Source: JADMIH01 sp035274425
GTDB lineage: Bacteria > Chloroflexota > Chloroflexia > QHBQ01 > JADMIH01
DNA: 64,000 nucleotides
Reading direction: 5' to 3'
NCBI GenBank assembly: GCA_035274425.1
Contig: DATEOC010000040.1
Location: 1-64,000 of the forward strand
Part shown: positions 59,543 to 64,000 of the stretch, piece by piece
Layout: each line of letters opens with the position of its first letter
How positions within the stretch are numbered: position 1 is the first letter of the stretch
Notes under the pieces: generated by a model
Databases searched by the model: none
The model's input: the letters and a program-made list of their open reading frames with translations, nothing else
Told to the model about the DNA's origin: nothing
Position numbers and translations under genes: made by a program

Positions 59543-60763
59543 TTACTTGCTCATCTGCCTCAAAAACCTGCTGAGCACTTCGATAGCAACCGCCACATCC
59601 TCTACCTCCACCGACTCGGCGGGGTTGTGGCTGACGCCTCCTTTGCAGCGCACGAATAGCATAGCTATGGGCGTTATCTGTGACATTGTAACCGCGTCGT
59701 GCCCTGCCCCGCTTACAAGGTGCAGTGGCTCGTGCCCAAGAGACACTATTGCCTCGGCAAACAGCGTCGTCAAGTGCGGGTCGCAACGCATAGCACTATT
59801 TTCTTGTATCAACCTATGCGTAAGCGAAACTCCGCGCTTTGCAGCGATCTCCTCTGCTTTATCGTATACAAGGGCCAATGCCCGCTCGCGTATGGCATCC
59901 TCGGCGTGGCGCAGATCGAGACTGACAGTAGTCTCGCCTGGTATGACGTTGCTCGCGCCCGGCTGCACTGCTAGCTGGCCGACAGTCGCTACAAGCCCCG
60001 GCTCGGCGCGTGCGGTCTCTTCTACTGCAAGGACGAACTCAGCGGCGGCGGTGAGGGCGTCGCGGCGCATGCTCATTGGCACCGTGCCAGCGTGCCCTGC
60101 CTCTCCACGAAAGGTTATTGTCGCCCGTGTCTGTCCCGCGATGGCGGATACAACTCCTCCCGGCAAGCCTTGCGCCTCAAGCACCGGACCTTGCTCAATA
60201 TGGACCTCGCAGTACCCTAGCAGGTCGTCTCTGTTGCGCTTGTCTAGTGGTATCGCATCGGGGTCGCCACCTGCTGCACTTATCGCCTCGCGCATGGAGA
60301 TGCCATCGGCGTCACACAAGTTGAGGTAGGCCGGGTCGAACGTGCCAGTATACGCTTTACTTCCCAGGTATGAAGTGCCATAGCGCAGCCCCTCCTCGTC
60401 AGCGAAGGCTACTACCTCTATGGCGAAAGGGAGTTGCTTGCCCTGGTCCTGTAGCGCCTGCACGCAGGCGATGGCTACCATCACCCCTAGCGGCCCATCG
60501 TACCTGCCCGCGTCACGCACTGTGTCGAGGTGCGATCCGAGCACCAGGGTCCCGGCCCCAGACCCATAGTAGCGCCCGATGAGGTTGCCTATGTTGTCCT
60601 GGCGGACGGCCATGCCCGCATCTCGCATCCAGGCGGCGGCCAGCTCGTTAGCGCGCCGCATAGCATCAGTGGCAAAGCGGCGGGTGAGGCGGTCAGGCTC
60701 CTCGCTGATGCTCGCGAGGAGGTCGCACCGCTCCATAACGACCTGCGCCAGCATGTTCATCAT
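59543..60763 (-). CDS. allC: Allantoate amidohydrolase (M20 family)
   Basis: 406 residues. The dizinc ligands are LGSHLDTV (His), YDGPLGV (Asp), AFADEEG (Glu), GYCEVHIEQGP (His) and KGGVSHNP (His). The M20 dimerisation domain carries GEAGHAGTVPM. The set matches allantoate amidohydrolase/N-carbamoylase (EC 3.5.3.9); context favours allantoate, converting it toward ureidoglycine and ammonia. It is on the same strand as the other ureide genes. Confidence 0.88.
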   Translation of the reverse strand: MMNMLAQVVMERCDLLASISEEPDRLTRRFATDAMRRANELAAAWMRDAGMAVRQDNIGNLIGRYYGSGAGTLVLGSHLDTVRDAGRYDGPLGVMVAIACVQALQDQGKQLPFAIEVVAFADEEGLRYGTSYLGSKAYTGTFDPAYLNLCDADGISMREAISAAGGDPDAIPLDKRNRDDLLGYCEVHIEQGPVLEAQGLPGGVVSAIAGQTRATITFRGEAGHAGTVPMSMRRDALTAAAEFVLAVEETARAEPGLVATVGQLAVQPGASNVIPGETTVSLDLRHAEDAIRERALALVYDKAEEIAAKRGVSLTHRLIQENSAMRCDPHLTTLFAEAIVSLGHEPLHLVSGAGHDAVTMSQITPIAMLFVRCKGGVSHNPAESVEVEDVAVAIEVLSRFLRQMSK

Positions 60764-60885
60764 TGGTTAGTATAAGGCATTGCGCTCATGAGGCCCTACG
60801 GTACGTTTGTTTTTCAGGTAAGGTAAGGATCAAGGCGGATGCAAAGTTAGAGAGAGCAGATGTTGAATGGAGCCTTAGATTTCAG

Positions 60886-60988
60886 CCTGTCATTCTGAGC
60901 AAAGCGAAGAATCTAAAGATGGTGGGTTGCCGTGAGATTGAGGTGAGGCTGGCTTTTTTAGATTCTTCGCTTCGCTCAGAATGACAGG
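60886..60988. repeat. Dispersed inverted repeat, TGTCATTC family, second copy
   Basis: 32-nt arms (60886-60917, 60957-60988) with one mismatch and a 39-nt loop; the arm contains CTGTCATTCTGAGC. It lies in the 270-bp gap between the HIU hydrolase and allantoate amidohydrolase genes, where nothing else is seen. Confidence 0.8.
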
Positions 60989-61030
60989 TCGGGTATTACA
61001 GTTTTATCGTTACTTTGCAGTCCTGAAGAA

Positions 61031-61393
61031 TCAACTTCCCCTGTACGTACTGTAAGCCCAAGGGGAGGCGAGCAGTGGTACGTGGTAATGAGCGGTAGGG
61101 CTGGCGATGGTGAAGCGTATGGGCACCCTATCGAGGAAGGGTGGGTCGGATGTGGTGACCTCTTGCTCGGCGAAGTAATCTCCTACCATGAAGACAAGCT
61201 CATAGGTGCCTGGGGTGAATTCTTCCCCCTCAAGTATTGGGCCTCCTTCTGTGCGCCCATCGCCGTTCGTGTAAACACATTTCACCAGCGTGCGCGCCTC
61301 GCCGGGGGAGTTGAGCCGCCACAACTCTATCTCCATGCCTGCGGCGGGGCGGCCCTGGGCGGTATCCAGAACGTGAGTTGTGAGTTTCCCCAT
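61031..61393 (-). CDS. 5-hydroxyisourate hydrolase (transthyretin-like)
   Basis: 120 residues from ATG 61393, AAGGA upstream. TTHVLDTAQGRPAAGMEIEL at the N-terminus and the C-terminal YSTYRGS are the diagnostic ends of HIU hydrolase (EC 3.5.2.17), which hydrolyses the urate oxidase product. The active-site His and Arg lie in the first motif and in the middle. It is directly downstream of urate oxidase with a hairpin between them. Confidence 0.92.
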   Translation of the reverse strand: MGKLTTHVLDTAQGRPAAGMEIELWRLNSPGEARTLVKCVYTNGDGRTEGGPILEGEEFTPGTYELVFMVGDYFAEQEVTTSDPPFLDRVPIRFTIASPTAHYHVPLLASPWAYSTYRGS

Positions 61394-61439
61394 ATTTCCT
61401 TCACCTAAAGAGGGAATCTCCAGGGGACACCCGTGGTAC

Positions 61440-61477
61440 CCCGTTAGGGGTAGCAACCCCTGCACCCCGCTAACGGG
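61440..61477 (-). other. Intercistronic hairpin between urate oxidase and HIU hydrolase genes
   Basis: 8-bp outer stem CCCGTTAG/CTAACGGG enclosing a second GGGGT/ACCCC-type pairing. It includes the urate oxidase stop codon. No T-run follows, so mRNA stability or translational coupling is more likely than termination. Confidence 0.5.
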
Positions 61478-62399
61478 TCAGTTTGAGCGTTATCATCCCA
61501 TAGGGCGGCCTGGGGTCAATATAGACCTTCACCCGGTCGTCCTCTTCAGAGACGAAGGCGGTATCCCACAGGCGGTTCTGGGCCTCGAACGACACCTCGG
61601 CCATCTGCGGGAAGCGCTCAAGGAGACCTATGCCCATCTCGTGGATGAGGTGCTGGATCGACATGCTGACGAAGCGGTGGAATATGGTCCCGCAGAAGTC
61701 GCGCACCTGGTCGGCGGAGATGTAGCGCGAGAGGTCCGCCCCTGTCGCATGGCCCACATCGGTATATTTCCAGTAGACATCCAGGTAGATAAAGAGGGGG
61801 CGATCCGGGCGCTCCGGTAGCGTGGTGAACTCGTCGCGAGCGAACTGGGCGAAGGAACTACCCGTGACCTTGATTAGTTGCATACCCAATCGCCCGCAGT
61901 TATGGTCCGTTACGAGTACGCCACCCACACTCTCTGCGCGAGTCATATCGAGTGAGGCGAAGGCGTAGTCGTTGTGCGAGCGGCTGAAGAGCACATTGCT
62001 TGCTGTGAAGCCGTCGCCGTTCTCTGCGGGCACACGCGCCTGGTCGAACGGCTGCTCTTTACTTGTGACGCGTAGAGACTGCATTTGAGGGTAGGTCGCC
62101 AGGAACCTCTCACCGAGAAAATAGAGGAGGCCCTCGATGGTCGCACCCTCAAAGCGCAACGCCTGGCTCAACACGAAGTTCTTCATCGTGTCGGTCGCTA
62201 CCACGTTGCGGTTGTCCCCTTCGGTGTAAGCGGGCATGAAATTGTCGCCAAAGACCTCCACCATAACATCCACCGCGAAGAGGGTGTTGTCTCTGCCGGT
62301 AAAGGCCGACTCCGGTATCGGCGTGAGGCCGGACATCTCCCTCGCATACGTGCGGTAGAGAGTGATATTTCCTTTGCCGTAGCTAATCTCTGCGCTCAA
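61470..62399 (-). CDS. Urate oxidase (factor-independent urate hydroxylase)
   Basis: 309 residues of the tunnelling fold. Active-site Lys in YGKGNITLYR, Thr in VATDTMKN and the uricase signature around DYAFASLDMTRAESVGG are present. It oxidises urate to 5-hydroxyisourate with oxygen (EC 1.7.3.3). It precedes the HIU hydrolase gene. A decarboxylase for OHCU is not seen in the window. Confidence 0.92.
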   Translation of the reverse strand: MSAEISYGKGNITLYRTYAREMSGLTPIPESAFTGRDNTLFAVDVMVEVFGDNFMPAYTEGDNRNVVATDTMKNFVLSQALRFEGATIEGLLYFLGERFLATYPQMQSLRVTSKEQPFDQARVPAENGDGFTASNVLFSRSHNDYAFASLDMTRAESVGGVLVTDHNCGRLGMQLIKVTGSSFAQFARDEFTTLPERPDRPLFIYLDVYWKYTDVGHATGADLSRYISADQVRDFCGTIFHRFVSMSIQHLIHEMGIGLLERFPQMAEVSFEAQNRLWDTAFVSEEDDRVKVYIDPRPPYGMITLKLTR

Positions 62400-62429
62400 T
62401 GTATCTTCCTTTAGTAGTGAGTAGTGGGA

Positions 62430-62490
62430 AGTTCAAGGTTCAAGGTTCAAGGTTATCGTCCGTCGTCCGTCGTCCGTCGTCCGTCGTCAC
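62430..62490. repeat. Composite heptamer array (GGTTCAA and GTCCGTC classes)
   Basis: GGTTCAA units (62430-62455) and GTCCGTC units (62455-62490), which reach the stop of the MBL-fold gene. Confidence 0.85.
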
Positions 62491-63194
62491 TCCTCAGACA
62501 GCTCATTCCATACGAATCTCATGTTCTCCAGGTGGTCTTGCAGGAAGGGGAAATCTTCGTATACCTGGCCCGCGACGGTGAGCACGCGGTCGAGAGTGAT
62601 ATGGGCGGCGAGGGAGGTCATGACGTGGCGGTGGAGGGAGTAGATGTAGCTGCGGTCGCCCTCGATACGCGACCGCACAGCCTTTTTACCTGCGGCAACC
62701 TCGCCGCGATGGGGCACAACCAGCTTCGCGCCCAACTCCTCTATGCGTGCCAGGTTGTCCAGGTAGCCCTGGCTATCCCCCCCGAGGACGGGTATGCCCA
62801 CCGCCATATTGGTGAGCATCTCGCCGCAGAATAGCACCTTATTTCGCGGGTGATACACCGCTAGCCTCTCGTCATTGACGCCATGAAGGTGCAACGCCTC
62901 CCACCCACCCGTGAGGTCGGGTAGAGATACGCCATTCTCCGGCGTGCCGGGCATTATACGGGGCGCGTCGGGCCACCTGCTAATAGCTTCTGCGGGTGGG
63001 CGCGTGAAGATGAGAGCGCGCACTTCGCTCCCCATCTCTTTGAGGAAGCGCGCGGTAGCGTCGAGGTCTGTAGGGTGGGGCGTAGGGTCAATGAGGAGCG
63101 CGCCTCTCTCTCCAAGCGCCACCCCACAATTCTCCCCGGTGCCCACACTGGGAAAGACCCACACGCCCGGAGCTTTCTCATCGAACTTGAGCAA
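62487..63194 (-). CDS. MBL-fold protein without the HxHxDH motif
   Basis: 235 residues. The overall strand order (GVWVFPSVGTGENCGVAL, GALLIDPTPHP, LAVYHPRNKVLFCGEMLTN, KLVVPHRGEV) follows the metallo-beta-lactamase fold. Where HxHxDH should be there is IFTRPPAEAI, so the metal site is mostly lost, although the later His in VPHRGE remains. It may be a non-catalytic sensor or scaffold. It is upstream of urate oxidase on the same strand. Confidence 0.7.
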   Translation of the reverse strand: MLKFDEKAPGVWVFPSVGTGENCGVALGERGALLIDPTPHPTDLDATARFLKEMGSEVRALIFTRPPAEAISRWPDAPRIMPGTPENGVSLPDLTGGWEALHLHGVNDERLAVYHPRNKVLFCGEMLTNMAVGIPVLGGDSQGYLDNLARIEELGAKLVVPHRGEVAAGKKAVRSRIEGDRSYIYSLHRHVMTSLAAHITLDRVLTVAGQVYEDFPFLQDHLENMRFVWNELSEE

Positions 63195-63209
63195 ACGCTT
63201 CCCCTTTGG

Positions 63210-63297
63210 GAATTTTGAATTCTAAATTTTGAATTTTAGATTGGGAATTACAGATCAGCTTCATAACTCAAAATCCAAAATTTAGAATTCAAAATTA
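63210..63297. repeat. Inverted pair of TTTTGAA-class heptamer arrays
   Basis: TTTTGAA units (63210-63241) and AAATCCA/AAATTTA units (63266-63297) are complementary, with a 25-nt spacer between them. The right array abuts the PASTA gene stop. Confidence 0.8.
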
Positions 63298-64000
63298 CTC
63301 CCGCCGCCTTATCTGTATATTGACGGGCGTGCCTCTCCTCACTACCTTCCCTTTCTCCGGGTCCTGGCTGAGGACTGCGCCGGGGGGGACGCTCCCCGTG
63401 GGGTCGTCCACTTCAGTGACGGTGCCGAGGGTGAGGCCCACCGAATCGAGTCGCAGTAGGGCTATGTCCACATTTTCGACGCCTATCAGGTCGGGTACCT
63501 CCGCGACTTCGCCAATGCTCACGATCAGCTTTACCGTGTCGCCCGGCCTGACCTGGACGTCGGCATCGGGGTCGGTGCGTATCACCACGCCCTCTGGTAT
63601 GGTGGCGCTCCCCTCGAATATCACCTGCACCTTCAGCCCTGTGCTTTCGAGAGCGGCCCTGGCGGCCTGCGGGTCGGTGTTAGCCAACGGGGGCATCTTG
63701 AATGGGGGTGGGCCGGTGCTCACGCGCACGCTTATCCTGCTCGTCTGTTTGTAGATCGTGTCGGGGGCAGGGTCTTGCTGCGCTACCACGCCCAGGGGCC
63801 ACTCCGGCGACTCGATGCGCTCAAGCTCTACAAGCTCGAAGCCTCTCTGCTTGGCGAGGATTGTAGCATCCCCTATCTTGAGGCCGACTAGCTTGGGCAC
63901 AGGCACAGACTGTGGCGTGGCTGTGGCGGTGGGCGTGGTGGTGGGCGTGGAAGTGAGGGTAGGGGTTGGGGGCACGGGCGTTGGTGTGAAAGTGGCCGTC
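63295..64000 (-). CDS. PASTA-repeat protein, partial (likely serine/threonine kinase C-terminus)
   Basis: The frame is open to the window edge, so the N-terminus is missing. A Thr/Pro linker is followed by three PASTA repeats of about 67 residues (VPKLVGLKIGDATILAKQRG; MPPLANTDPQAARAALESTG; VPDLIGVENVDIALLRLDSV), each with the VxxVxxD-type end. PASTA domains bind peptidoglycan in Stk-type kinases and penicillin-binding proteins. The kinase identity is inferred from this layout; the catalytic part would lie beyond position 64000. Confidence 0.8.
   Translation of the reverse strand, partial: TATFTPTPVPPTPTLTSTPTTTPTATATPQSVPVPKLVGLKIGDATILAKQRGFELVELERIESPEWPLGVVAQQDPAPDTIYKQTSRISVRVSTGPPPFKMPPLANTDPQAARAALESTGLKVQVIFEGSATIPEGVVIRTDPDADVQVRPGDTVKLIVSIGEVAEVPDLIGVENVDIALLRLDSVGLTLGTVTEVDDPTGSVPPGAVLSQDPEKGKVVRRGTPVNIQIRRRE

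Overview
The window looks like chromosomal DNA of a free-living, menaquinone-using bacterium, most likely a member of the Chloroflexota. Three things point there: two secreted proteins carry the tandem 'FPETGK..F..YW..NGGL..G.P.SE' repeats common in that phylum; lipoproteins with Thr/Pro linkers are abundant; and the lexA operator is of the Gram-positive GAAC-N4-GTTC type. The phylum call is inference. I see no rRNA, tRNA or CRISPR array.

Layout. 0.2-3.3 kb: ECF sigma factor and its membrane anti-sigma factor, converging on a sorbosone-dehydrogenase-like lipoprotein. 3.5-6.5 kb: CorA and two nucleotidyltransferase-fold proteins. 6.6-10.8 kb: a lexA-led, SOS-like run (LexA, a LexA-like S24 peptidase without a DNA-binding domain, ClbS/DinB-like proteins, an FtsK/SpoIIIE ATPase). 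10.9-13.2 kb: CvpA followed by six small membrane-protein genes, several below 60 residues. 13.2-17 kb: membrane glycosyltransferase, rhomboid protease and GT4 glycosyltransferase. 17-26.7 kb: a maltodextrin operon (malE-malF-malG, GH13 amylase, a beta-propeller lipoprotein, GH57 glucanotransferase). 27-34.2 kb: amidohydrolase, secreted HExxH protein, argS, an arginine-deiminase-like protein that lacks the catalytic cysteine, and a DUF4926 protein. 34.2-38.1 kb: an SsuABC-type ABC transporter whose permease is fused in frame to a complete MenA prenyltransferase. 38.4-42.8 kb: a second PQQ-type dehydrogenase, redoxin-like, HAD, DUF6328 and Tmk proteins. 42.9-46.2 kb: a foreign-looking, AT-richer island with a metallophosphoesterase-TIR-GAF protein, a decayed DUF3883 gene and a MITE-like element. 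46.3-55.7 kb: WecG, sugar kinase, Xer recombinase, GlyRS and small lipoprotein or enzyme genes. 56-56.8 kb: a Phd-PIN toxin-antitoxin pair. 56.8-63.2 kb: a ureide (urate to allantoate) catabolic cluster. The right edge cuts a PASTA-repeat protein.

Most gene boundaries carry short arrays of 7-bp (sometimes 8-9-bp) tandem repeats in about ten sequence classes. Several arrays lie in frame inside genes, including argS. Long perfect hairpins, each with a different sequence, mark many gene ends.

The observations most worth following are the transporter-MenA fusion with an internal Shine-Dalgarno and GTG start, the MPE-TIR-GAF candidate defence protein, and the heptamer repeats with their insertion into reading frames.
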